Positions 24,065-36,500 of a stretch of DNA of 64,000 bases are shown here, one piece after another. The notes below the pieces were generated by a model. It was not told the DNA's origin. It ran no database searches and worked only from the letters and a program-made list of their open reading frames with translations. A program made the position numbers and the translations under genes. Each line of letters begins with the position of its first letter. Within the stretch, counting starts at the first letter, position 1. This DNA is from Mytilisepta virgata (lineage: Eukaryota > Mollusca > Bivalvia > Mytilida > Mytilidae), in assembly GCA_028015205.1 (NCBI GenBank), contig CM051511.1:8494001-8558000 (forward strand), written 5' to 3'.

Positions 24065-25159
24065 TTTATTTCCATACAGACAAATTTGGATAAGACACGA
24101 GTTAATTATTCTCCCGCGGTCTTCTCCATACACGAAATATATAACACACCATAATTGGTGCACAAATAACGACAAGTGTAAGTAAGTAGCTGATTAATGA
24201 TAAGCTATTTTACATGAGAAAATATTTTATACTTTGATATATATTATTTATAACACGACACAATATATAATTTTGCTCACATCAAACAGTTCAACCATAA
24301 TATATTAAAAATATAGAATGTTGCATTTGAGCATTTAAACTAAAGAACCAGAATCCAGGTATTCGGAAACAAATTGTCAGATATCCATCACAACGGTTTC
24401 CGCTTTGATGCAAAAGATTCTAAATATAACACACTTTTTGGTGGCTGAACGAGGTAACAGATGAACAGATACTGAAATAAATAAATAAATCATTAATCAT
24501 GTATTCACATGAAACATGTCGATAATCTTATCATTTGACATTTGTTACTGAGACACAAAAAAAATGCAGAATAAGATATTAACATTTTCATTTTTAATCG
24601 GAAAAGACTAAATGTTTAAGTTGATGGTAAGATTTAATCAAATATTATTTTTAAGATAGAAAGAACATTTGTTTGCTGAACGTCAATTAAGTGGCAAATA
24701 TTTGGTGCTTCTTCGGGACAAGAACCAATTCAACGGGGTGGAACGGGACACAAAATACTGACATACATAACATTGTTAAATATAGATTCTCCTTCAGGTA
24801 CGAGTGAGTTATGGAATTCACCCGAGATAGTTAAATTTTCGATTTTCAACACGCGAGCCTATGCTTTTCGACAAAAACCTCAAGAAAATGTCATTGCTAT
24901 GTAGTTTGTTTACATAGACATCATTTCGGGACTTCTCTAGTTTATCGTTCCAATAACTGTAGAAAAAAGGGCGGTAATTCCCACGTAGAAATTTAATCAC
25001 CGGGAAGTGGTTAAAGATATTATGTATTTTTATCCCTCCGATTAAACACGTCAAGAATAGGAGAAGCACGTTTACACGGCTCTTCTCTGCAATTGGTCCT
25101 ACAATCGCCATTGCATTCAAACTAACTGAAGTACATATGTTCATATTCTGATGTTACCA
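24065..25159 (-). CDS. Small two-exon gene, predicted two-pass membrane protein, unknown family
   Basis: On the minus strand a 3' splice site (TTTATTTTCAG) opens an exon at 25159. An in-frame stop precedes the first ATG at 25144. That exon runs to 24822 and ends at a GTGAAT donor in phase 2. An exon at 24204-24102, behind an AATAG acceptor, completes the split codon in frame, ends with RVWRRPRENN and a stop, and is followed by AATAAA (24070-24065). The joined product is about 141 residues with hydrophobic spans near 22-40 and 109-129 and a basic C-terminal tail. I do not recognise the family. An extra exon inside the 617 bp intron cannot be excluded. Confidence 0.45.
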
Positions 25160-25731
25160 CTGAAAATAAATTGTACATTACACAATACAAAGTTCTCCTT
25201 TTAAGGGGATTGAGGGTTTTCGCTGGACAGGGTTTTGAATTTTTGTCAGATTTTCAGAATCTTCCGGTTTTATCCATTTGATTGCTATAAAATATTTTAC
25301 CTGCTAACCCCCATTTTTCTTTTCATAAATCTTTTACATGCAGAATGATAAGACATTTGTAAAAATCTTATAAAATACTTGTTATTTTTTAATAGGTTTT
25401 GAGAAATAAAACTTGTCAATGATAAAGCCATGAAAAACCAAGAGAGAAATATTCCCCGCCAAATAATTAATTGCTTATATCTCGAAAACAAGAAAACGGA
25501 CCTATAATTTTCTTTCGCTCTTTTAGTTCCTTTATTAATCTCATATCAATATTTACCAGTGTTATGAAAAGCTTGTTTATTTGAATCTGAGCAGCGAACA
25601 TCCTCAGGAACATACTATAGTTTAGATGTATTTTGGAAAAGTCCTTCCTATTAATTTTGTACAGAACGTTAATAATACTCATCAGATTTTCCTCTTAAAG
25701 AGGACAAATATACCTAAGGAGCAAATCAAAA
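25160..25731. other. Intergenic; likely 5' flank of the minus-strand gene
   Basis: AT-rich, no supported coding region; would contain an upstream non-coding exon or intron of the gene at 24.1-25.2 kb. Confidence 0.35.
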
Positions 25732-25732
25732 C

Positions 25733-27003
25733 TAGAGGCTCAGAGGGCTGAGCTTGTATCGCTCCCCAGGCAGAAACAAGAATTGCCCATGGCGGCCATG
25801 TTTGTGGCATGGTCTAGACAAAATGAGAAAACTTTGCAAAAAACCCCTCACAGATGCTTCTTGTCAAGTTTCGTTTTATTTGGCCAAGCAGTTTCAGAAA
25901 AGACGATTTCTTTATATCAGCCTATCAGAAACAAGAATTATCCATGACAGCCATACTTGTCGTCCAATCAGGATGAAAAAAATTAATTTCATAAAAGACT
26001 TTCATAGATGCTTCCTGTCTGACAGTTTTTGACAAGTAGTTTCAGAATTGTTTTTGAATCATCAACCAATTAGAAACAAGAATTGCCCATGACGGCCATA
26101 TTTGTTGCCCGATCTGGACGAAATGAGGATAGTTTGCAAAGAACCTGCCATAGATGTTTCCTGTCATGTTTCGTTCCATTTGGCCAAGCGATTTTAGAGA
26201 AGATTGTTTTATATCAGCAAATCAAATAAAAGGACTGTCCATGGCGTCCATATGTGTAGTCCAATCGGGACGAAATGAGGAAATTTTATAAAGGACCTCC
26301 CATTTATACTTCTTGTCAAGTTTTGTTCCATTTGGCCCCGTGATTTCAGAGGAGATTTTTTTTATCAGCCAATCAGAACTACCCATGGTGGCCATATATG
26401 TAGTCCGATCGGGACAAAATGAGGATACTTTCTACAAAGACTCTCATTGATGTTTCCTGCCTGGTTTCATTCCATTTGGTCAAGCAGTTCGGGAGGGAAA
26501 AAAATTAATCAACCAATGAGAAACATGAATTGCCTATGACGGCCATATTTATTGCCCGATCTGGGCGAAATGAGGACATTTTGTAAACGACCTCCCATAT
26601 ATACTTCCTGTCAAGTTTAGTTCCATTTGGCCAAGCAGTTTCAAAGGAGAAGATTTTTGAAAACTCAGCCAATCAGAAACAACAATTGCCAATTCCGGCC
26701 ATATTTGTAGTCCGATCGGAACGAAATGAGGAAACTTTATAAAGGACCCCCCCCCTATATGTGCTTCCTGTCAAGTTTTGTCCCATTTGACCAAGCAGTT
26801 TCAGAGGAGAAGATTTTTCAAAACTCAGCCAATCAGAAACAAAAATTGCCCATGGCGGCCATTTTGTTCGATCAAGACGAAATAAACAAACGTCATAAGG
26901 ACCTTACATAGATGCTCCATGCCAAGTTTAATTCCATTTGGCCCAGTGGTTTCAGAGGAGAAGATTAAAATGTGAAAAGTTAACAGACGGACGGACGGAC
27001 AAT
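25733..27003 (+). mobile_element. Pearl-like element, subfamily 2 (~150 bp core repeats)
   Basis: The left end (CTAGAGGCTCAGAGGGCTGA, then GCTTGTATCGCTC) resembles that of the 25-1310 element. The core marker GCCCATGGCGGCCAT, with variants, recurs at about 25791, 25947, 26091, 26243, 26387, 26538, 26693 and 26854, giving eight units of 144-161 bp. The unit also carries AATCAGAAACAAGAATTGCC and CCATTTGGCCAAGCAGTTTC. It ends in GACGGACGGACGGAC. The right hairpin of subfamily 1 is missing. Confidence 0.8.
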
Positions 27004-27169
27004 AAAATGACATATTGCACACTAAAATGAGATCAAACGAACCATAATATATTTCAATTCAATCATCTTTTTATCAATCGAAATATTTAAGATTGTGAAT
27101 ATTCGTAAAGTTTTAATATCTAGAGATTTATAATAAGCTATATTACTTGTTTGTTAATTCGTCAGACTA

Positions 27170-29432
27170 GAGGCTCTCAAAAGCCTGTATCGCTCGCCTG
27201 GATTTAACTTTTCGCCTTCAACAGGACTAAAAATTTAAGTATTGCAGTCAATTTGGCTGGTTTTTCTATAGGGTTCTATGTTAAACTAAGTTCGGCTGTG
27301 GCAGCCATCTTGGTTGACAGTCCAGGTCAATGGACACATTTCTAAAAGGGAACCATCTAAGGATCAATGCTGCTAAGTCTTGTTCCAACCGGCTAAGCGG
27401 TTTCAAACAAGAACATTTTTAAATGAATTTTCCCATAGGATCCTATATGAAACTAAGTGTCGGACATCTTGGTTGACAATCCCGGTGATCGGACACAATT
27501 CTGAAAGAGAACCATCTATGGACCAAAGCTGCCAAACTTAGTTTCAATTAGCTCAGTAGTTTCAGACGAAACTATTTTTGAGTGAATTTCCCATAGGGTC
27601 CTATGTTAAACTAAGTTCAGCTGTGGCAGCCATCTTGGTTCACAGTCCACGAAATCGGACACATTTCTGAAAGAGGACCTCCTAAGCACCATTGCTGCCA
27701 AGTCTGGTTCCAATTGGTCAAGTGGTTTCGGACAGGATGATTTTTCAATGAATTTTCCCATAGTGCCCTATGTTAAACTAAGATCGACTGTAGCGTCCAT
27801 CTTGGTTAACAGTCCGGGTCATCGGACACATTTCTGAAAGAGGACATCTAAGGACCATTGCTACAAAGTCTAGTTCTAATTGGCTTAGTGTTTTCAGACA
27901 AGAATATTTTTGAATGAATTTCCCATAGAGTCCTATGTTAAACCAAGTCCGGCTGTGGTGGCCATCTTGGTTCACAGTCCACGAAATCGGACATATATCT
28001 GAAAGAGGACCTCCTAAGGACCATTGCTGCCAACTCTAGTTCCGATTGGTCAAGTAGTTTCAAACCAGAAGATTTTTCAATGAATTTTACCATAGGGAGC
28101 TATGTTAAACTAAGTTCGGTTGTGGCAGCCATCTTGGCTCACAGTCCGGTCATCGGGCATATTTCTGAAAGAGGACCTCCTAAGCACCATTGCTGCCAAG
28201 TCAGGTTCCAATTGGTCAAGCGGTTTCAGACAAGAATATTTTTCAATGAATTTTCCCATAGGACCCTATGTTAAACGAAGTTCGGCTGTGGCGGCCATCT
28301 TGGTTGACAGTCCGAGTCATCGGACACAATTCTGAAATAGAACCATCTAAGGACCATTGCTACCAAGTATAGTTCTAATTGGCTTGAATATTTTTGGGTG
28401 AATTTCCCATATGGTTCTATGTTAAACTAAGTTCGGCTGTGGCGGCCATCTTGGTTCACAGTCCAGGAAATCAGACATATTTCTGAAAGAGGACCATCTA
28501 AGGACCATTGCTGCCAAGTCTGGTTCCAATTGGTCAAGTGGTTTCATACAAGAAGGTTTTTCAATGAATTTTCACTTAGGGCCCTATTGTAAACTAAGTT
28601 GGGCTGTGGCGGCCATCTCGGTTAACAGCCAGGGTCATCGGACATATTTCTGAAAGAGAACCTCCTAAGGACCAATACTGCCAAGTTTGGTTACAATCGG
28701 CCTTGTAGTTTCATAGAAGAAGATTTTTTAAATTCATCCCTCTTTTTGCTATTTTTAGTAACAGCAGCCTTGTCGGTTGGAATTCGGGGATACCGGGCAT
28801 AATTTGGCAAGGGGGCCACCAAGGACCATTCCAAAAAAGTTTGGTTCCAATTGGCCTAGTGGTTTCAGAGGAGAAGATCTTTAAAGGAAAGTTTATGTCG
28901 AACGTTGTCTTTAAATAGAAAAAAAAACTCCTATAAGGGGTCAATCAATGATTTTAGTCATGTTGATTTATTTGTAGATCTTACTGTGTTGAACATTTTT
29001 GCTGTTTAAAGTTTGTCTTTATCTATAATAATATTCAAGATAATAACCTAAAACTTCAAACTTTCCTTAAAATTAACAATTCAGGGGCAATAACCCAACA
29101 AAGGGTTGACCTATTGGTCATGACCTGACGAACATTTTTACCCCATTTCAGTTTTGCTCTAAATGCTTTAGTTTTTGAGATATAAGACAAAAACTGCAGT
29201 TTACCCCTATGTTCTATTTTTAGCCAGGTCGGCCACGTTGGTTGGTAGGCGGGATGATCGGACACATTTTTAAACAAGATACCCTAGTGATGCTTGTGGC
29301 CAAGTTTTGTTCCATTTGGCCCAGTAGTTTCAGAGGAAAGATTTTTGTAAAAGTTAACGGACGACGGCCGACGGACGACGACGGACGATGAGAAAAGCTC
29401 ACTTAAATTGACATTTTGGGTCAGGTGAGCTA
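27170..29432 (+). mobile_element. Pearl-like element, 166-bp core repeats, longest copy
   Basis: Left end CTAGAGGCTCTCAAAAGCCT, then GTATCGCTCGCCT. Right end has a GACGACGGACGACG microsatellite, AAAAGCTCACTT and GGTCAGGTGAGCTAATAAA. The marker G(C/T)GGCCATCTTGG recurs at about 27301, 27463, 27627, 27793, 27958, 28125, 28291, 28442 and 28609. That is nine units at about 166 bp, followed by degenerate units. The unit shares CCCATAGGGTCCTATGTTAA with the element at 25-1310, so they are one family. Confidence 0.85.
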
Positions 29433-30207
29433 ATAAAAATGAGTATATATATTTATAGGCTATCATGTTTAAGTTGCAAAATATAAGACAAGGTATACGG
29501 ATATTACGTAAGACACATAATGAACTTTAAGCTGAACACCGTAGTGACATTTAATGCCATTGCAATCATTCGACAGTTTATAAGGAACATTTGCATTTAT
29601 TAGATATTATATTTTGTTTTGTGCGATTGTTGCTGTTATTGGTTATTGTGAACATAAAAAAGTTAACAACCCAAATCTTCAATTTCGAGTTTGAGTAATT
29701 CCTCGTGTAGAAATATATATATTTATGTGCGGTACGCGCATTAATATTTGAGAAATAGAGTACAGTTATATACTAAAACCGGTTTGAATTTGGCGGGAGG
29801 TTTATAAGAAATTTACGCACGAAAATTAGTTATCGAGGTTTAGGGCGGTGACCAAGTCGGTGTAAAAGATAAGTAGTCAAATTGATTATGATTATATATA
29901 AATGTATATATATATAAAATTGTATAATAATGTATTTATGTTTGTTACTTTATAGATTTCGAATACTATCAAGTCGGAGATGTTTTTAGTGGAATGTTTC
30001 ATATGTATGGACTTTAAATTATAAACCATTGATCGATATTTGTATTATGACAGCATAATAATATTATATGGTCATCGTGCCTGACAAAATCATACATTTT
30101 GTTTGTGTTTGTTTTTTCCCTTATGTATGTGAGATTTTGGGATTTCTTAAATATGCAGCACATAAATAATTTATGGTCGTTTGAACATTGTGGACTTAGA
30201 CCACAAA
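29433..30207. other. Intergenic; nothing recognised
   Basis: AT-rich spacer upstream of the claudin-like gene; may hold its promoter and first non-coding exon. Confidence 0.4.
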
Positions 30208-30333
30208 GCTTCTTACATTGTTACGAGAGAATTATCGGATTTCTCCAATCACGGAATTTTAACACTAGCCTTGGCGAGTTTAACTATCGAGATGGGAGAA
30301 ATCCGATAATCCACGAGTCATAATGTAAGACGC
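30208..30333. mobile_element. Hairpin element (~40 bp inverted arms)
   Basis: CTTCTTACATTGTTACGAGA, then ATTATCGGATTTCTCC on the left is the inverted counterpart of GGAGAAATCCGATAATCCAC, then GAGTCATAATGTAAGACG on the right. The arms are about 85% alike with a 45 bp centre. It is MITE-like, 0.3 kb upstream of the claudin-like coding start. Confidence 0.7.
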
Positions 30334-30597
30334 TCTAATTTTCAAAACGCTTTAAAAACTGGTCAACAGCATCAAATTCTACCAACGTCATCCCGTCACT
30401 ATGGTCACCAGTATGTATTCATTCGAATCTTGTATTGAAAAATATCCGGCACTTTACAATTATGTAACAATCATAATCAACTCATATTTTTATTTAATAT
30501 AATTTCAACAACGTTATTGTTACACTAGCACTGTAGGTAGATTATTCCCATATGTCAGTGGTCATTTAAATCGAAACTATTTTTCCTATTTCTGCAG

Positions 30598-33500
30598 CTT
30601 TAGCTCTTAGTTTTTGGAATATGTCCTGCCCAGAGGACAAGAGACGTCAGGATGTTACAGTTAAAGAATTTATAATACTACTTGTAGCTATTATCCTTCT
30701 GTTGGTTGGATACGGAAGTAACGGGCATTTTATTTATCAGGAAAACTCAGGAAGAACAGTATATGTTGGGATATGGTCCGTAACTTATTGTCTTGCGAAC
30801 GGAACATGTACAACGATATCACCAAATAACTACTATGAGATCGATTCTGTTGATTGTGAGTAGTGAAATTGTCTTCATAATTGTGTTTGATGACACTGAT
30901 CCCCTACCGGGATGGCTCCAACACCTCACCTTACGTAATTATAAGCATATGACCCATGTAGACAATTCATCTGAAAATACTGAGCAAAAGGGAACCGAAC
31001 AGAAGATAATTGGTATCAAAAAGTTTAATATATTAACAAATGATCAAGACTGTCAGATAAGATGGTTACGAACGCCCAATATAGAAGGGGGTGTGAAAAT
31101 TCACATCATAAAGCTTAAATCTTCTGTGAAACATGATCCAGATAAAATAAATTTTGACGGCAATTGTTTTGACATATAGATGGGAAAATGTAAATAAAAA
31201 ATGTCCACTGATCCAAATCTCCACCCAAGTAACCTATCAATTATTTGTTTTAGGGTCCTTGAATGGCAAATTGAACCCAGGTGAGCGATAAAGGGTCCCA
31301 GGAGTCTATAGTTTAATGTTTTCGATGTTTAGAATTTTAAGGTCATATAGGGAATGTTTTTTTCCTTCAATTTATCCAATTTGTAGAACCTATAGGCAAT
31401 CAGTACTTTTTTCAATGTTTAAATTTTGTTGACCCAAAATGGATCTGTTTTCGTTCAGTGTTTAACGGCTACTATATTTTTTTTTATCTAGACTCTGTCG
31501 ACGTAAAAATTTCATTTCATTATTTTTGCAGATTTTTCTTACTCTGAGATGTTAGGGTATCAAGTCACAGTAACAGTCGCATTAGTGGTCGCTTTGATTG
31601 GAACATTTATATATAGCCTGGGATGTTGCCGTCAAGAACATACGAGACAATTTCGGCTATTTTTTATTGCATGTTCCCTTACTACAGGTATGTAAATTAC
31701 TGAACGATTCCATTATGTAATAATAATCCAATATTGGGTAAATTGCATAATTTTAAAAGATACATAGTTCACCAAATAATTTCATCAGCAGTGTTCAAGA
31801 AAAAAACCCTAAATTAAATATACTTCAAGAACATAACTGACCACGTGATTATTCTCGGATGTCCATGCAACTCAATGTCAACGACCTGAGTAATTGTCGT
31901 CAAGGTGCGGTAGGTAATTTTGGGAGACAAATGATGATGCTGTACTGATACATTGCCGCCCAACAAAAAAATCGAGGTTGTCAATAAGGACTAGTTGGCA
32001 AATGGGTGAAGTTGGATATCGTCATAGCAGGACAATGACTCTTGGGGTGGAGGAAGTGTAATGGGGCTTCCTTTGTGTACGATATAAGTTATAGAACCGT
32101 AACACGTTTATAACCACCCTCCATTACTTGCGCTACTCCTTTAGCTCAGTTGGTAGAGCGGTGGACTACTGAACCAAAGATTCCGGTTCAATCCCCTGTT
32201 GGTGCGGTATGTAATTTTGGGAGACAAATCATACTCTACTGTTACATTTGCGCCCTACAAAAAAAACCTCACGACTGTCAATAAGGGCTAGTTGGCATAT
32301 GGGTTGAAGTCGGATATCGTCATCGTAGGACAATGACTCTTGAGGTGCAGGAAGTGTAACGGGGCTTCCCTTGTATACGATATAAGTTATAGAACCGTAA
32401 CATGTTTATAACCACATTCCATTAGCTGCGCTAGTGGAGTATTCCGTTAGCTCAGTTGGTAGAGCGGTGGACTACTGAAACAAAGGTTCCGGGTTCGATC
32501 CCCTGTTGGTGCGGTAGGTAATGTTGGGAGACAAATCATGCTCTACTGTTACATAAGTAAAAAATCAAAAATATGTAAAGGGCAGATCCAACTCGAAAAT
32601 GACCCACAGAATATACATGTAAACGAGTCAATCTAAGCACATCAAATATACATTGTAGCTGTGCATGAGGCAGAAGATGAAAGTCTTTATCACTTACTTA
32701 TGCTTTAGTTAGATTTAATGGTGTTTTTACGTCCCTTTCTGTAATTGCCTTTATCGGGATGACAAGTTTTTATTAGTAGAGGACGCCGGAAGTCCCAGAG
32801 AGAACCACCGACAGGGAAACTGGCAATCCTTGTCTATTCAGATCGGCATCGAACACATTTCGCTAATTGCCAGATTCGAACTCACAACCCTAATGTCGAG
32901 GAGGCAGTTATCATTAGTCATTATGAAGACCTATTTAAACAATCTGGTCACCGAGACCCTAACACGTGCGTTTTTACAACCCAGCGATAACAATGTGTCT
33001 AATAAAAATTATGTGTTATGAATTATATAAATGGTGTGTTCGATGAAATGCTTAGTTGCATTTTTAATTGCAGGAGTTGTTTTAATGAACTTCTGTTGCC
33101 GTCAAGCAAGATACCAAACAGTTTTTAATAACCGTGAATTCAGTGTTATAACTGTTCATTTTCCGTGGAGTTTAGTTTTAATAAATACCGGAACGATTCT
33201 GTTATTAGGAGTTGCTTGTGCATGTATCATGAATGAAGTACAACCAAAATCAATATTTATGGACGAAAGATGGCCAAAATTATTCATAACTGAAGTATGC
33301 ATAAGCGCACTAGTAATATTACTTCAAATAGTTGGAAATTCTAGTAATGCACTGTTTATATCGATGGATAAGAGGACAGGCGAGGAACAAAGGATTGGTG
33401 TCTGGTACATTACAGTCTGTAATTCATCTTTTGGATGTAAGACCATTAATAGACATGAAAGGATACAAGAACTGGTTCGGCAATATGACAGTTATATTGG

Positions 33501-36500
33501 AGGTACTTGTTTCTATACATTATAGATATTCTTACAGCTACTTTTTGACCACACGGCCTTCTTCATTAGATGGGACATTTGAGTTGAAGGCTGTATGGCT
33601 GGAAGGTACACTACCTTTACAAGATTTCTAAACATAATTATGGCAAGGATATACTCAAACAAATCAATTCAATTCGGTCGTCATTGGTATACGCTTGGTC
33701 CAAATTGTACAAAATCTTTTCTATTATAAAGTGTTACAAAATACCTACCAAAATATATTATAATAGTATTTAAAAAAATAACCCCGATTTTACCAAACAA
33801 TGACAATATCTATTGAAAAGCTGTACAAAACTAACAGAAATTTTTGCCAATTTACGGCTAAGTTGTCATTATGACCAAAACGACCATGTTGAAAGCCAAA
33901 ACATAAAAACCCAAAAGGCGCTGATTCATATTCTAAAAGGACTACAAGGGTAAAGTAAAAAATATCACGAGCTATTCACAAGGAGATGCTCCTTAACTTT
34001 TCAAAAAGTTCAACATTTTTATAACAGTAAATTTTAAAGTATCAATTCACTTAAGTATCGACATATTACTAACTGACCTGGTATATGTAATACTGTCGGG
34101 ACTAATATGCCATGTATATGTATTACTGTCGGGACTAATATGACATGTATATGTAATACTGTCGGGACTAATATGACATGTATATGTAATACTGTCGGGA
34201 CTAATATGACATGTATATGTAATACTGTCGGGACTAATATGACATGTATATGTAATACTATCGGGACTAATATGACATATGCTTCGATGAGACGATATGA
34301 AACCAAATACTAAATAGTCCCAGAAAATACTATTGAATACTTAAATAATGTGGATTTAGTGTATTTACTCATGGTTTTCCTTGTGGAAGAGAAGACTGAA
34401 TTCAATTGATTAATGTCGAATTTAATTGGATGCACGGATTCAAATCGAATAGGCACAGCTTTTTTCATTTTTTTAATCTCTGACGACTTAAAAACAGACA
34501 GTGAAGACGCTACGTTTGATTTGTCACTTACTCCAGCCATTATTGCACGAAACATTTTGATGAAGCTACCAGTGTAAGATTGGAATAGGAGCGCCGATCT
34601 TTTCACATAAAAAAAATGAATTAATTTATTCTTATTATTATTTTCATATTGTATACAAAAATTACAAGACAATTAATGTAGGTACATACTACGCCATTGT
34701 GTTTTGTCGTGAGGCTGGAAAGGGCTAGGGAAGAAAATCGATTTTTGGAATTACTGCATGAAAGTTTCAATTTGGGTCCGTTTTTTTTGTTCTTAGACCA
34801 AACTAAGTGAAAAACCACCAAAATTAAGTTGCTTAGCAGAAAATTTGACTTGGATGATCTTTTCGAATAACTCTTTCCACCCTGAATTAATTTTTAGGAA
34901 TTGTCTTTTTCAAGACTTTGAAAACTTTCGTTTGTAATATGCAAATGAGGCAGAGTCTGTGGATGCAATTTTACCAGTGCATTATATAATAGGTAGGGCA
35001 GATGGGGTGCGATCGAGGGTTGGATGGTAGGGGTGGAGGGTGACGGTGGTTCGTTAAAAAAGCCCTCCCCACCAGAAATTTGCCTATTTTTGCTGATTTT
35101 GGGAACTTCCCGTTGCCATGGAAACCAGAGTGAAGGCCCCACATACCTAGTAATGCATGATGTGTTAGAGTTTCCATTAGTTTCTATCAAGACGTAAAAC
35201 TAACTAAAATTGTGTTGTAGGATCGATGTATGTAAGTCCTTGGAGGTCAAAAGTGCAATTTTGGGTATTTTTGCACTGTTTAGGGTGCTTAAAATTTCCA
35301 CAAAAAAATATATTTCACACAAAATGAGATATTAAATGACACTTGCTCCTCCTGTACAGCTCATAAGTAAAATTTTCCCACCCTGCAATATTCTATTTGG
35401 GATCCAAAAGTCGTTACTGATATTATCAGTCATAACATTTTACGTTCGACACACCATTTGATTGAATGTAAATAACAAAAATGGATAACATGAAAGGTCA
35501 ATAATAAGATACCAATCAATCAACGCTACTCAACAGACATAACCTTGGGCAGAACAATAACACAAAAAGCAGAAATCACAAACATTAACATATCAGAGAG
35601 TCAGGATAGTCTGGTACAGACAGTGAACAGTGGTGAGGTTAAACCGGTTATATGGGGGCCCTAACTTTCACCACTCTGGTGTATAAAACATACCAAGTTT
35701 CGTCCTTACAAATGAGACAAGATATCTCCAGGTAGATTTCCTGTCCTATAGGAACTGACACTTCGTTGGATTTCCCTCATTTACTGGTACTGTTAACGTA
35801 GAATAACATTCTTACTCTTGCGGACCACTTGAAGTCACCCTTGGGTTTTTGGAGAGTTCATATTGCTAGTGCTTAACCCGATTTTGTTGTCATGTTCTCA
35901 TTCTCTGTTGTTTGATATACATTCTTTGCTACATCTTATTACTATAGTACCTCTGAAACAGTTTTTTGGAATTCGCCTTGTATTTTACTTTTTGAGCTGC
36001 TGGACTTTCTCTCTATATTGCTGTCTTATTTATTCCAACAGTGTAGTATAATCCACAAGTCATACAAAAATGGTACTTAATTTTTTTATTATTATTTTTC
36101 CAGAGTATACGAAAACTGTGATTGTTGGACTTCAGGTTGTAATGACTATATCATTGTGTTTTGCCGTGTTAACAGGTTTACTCTATGTTCTTGTGTTATG
36201 TGGTTTCTTCATCAAACGTACAATGAGAACGTGTGTTATTGTTTCTGCAACAATATCAGGTAGTATACTAATTTAGTACATGTATTTATTATTCTCACAT
36301 ACGGGGTGATTTTTTTACAAAAGAATATTCAAGTTTTCTGAAACAATTGCATTTAATAATTCGTAATATTCATAAAAATCGAACTTATACATGTACATGT
36401 TAAAAAAATTAATTAATCAAGTTAATAAGAGGTAATACACTGTATTATTTTTTTAGAATAATTAAAAGAAATATGATGAGAACTACAGATTTTCATACAA

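Noticed and set aside
30793..31179. 128-residue frame overlapping claudin-like exon 1
   Set aside because: Runs in another frame into intron 1; no domain and no homologous counterpart.
32136..32514. Two candidate tRNA genes
   Set aside because: A and B boxes are good but the anticodon stems do not pair and the units sit in a tandem repeat; kept as repeats only.
34034..34313. Repetitive open frames on both strands (VLHIHVILVPT; CNTVGTNMTCI)
   Set aside because: Produced by a 33-bp minisatellite whose length is a multiple of three, inside an intron.
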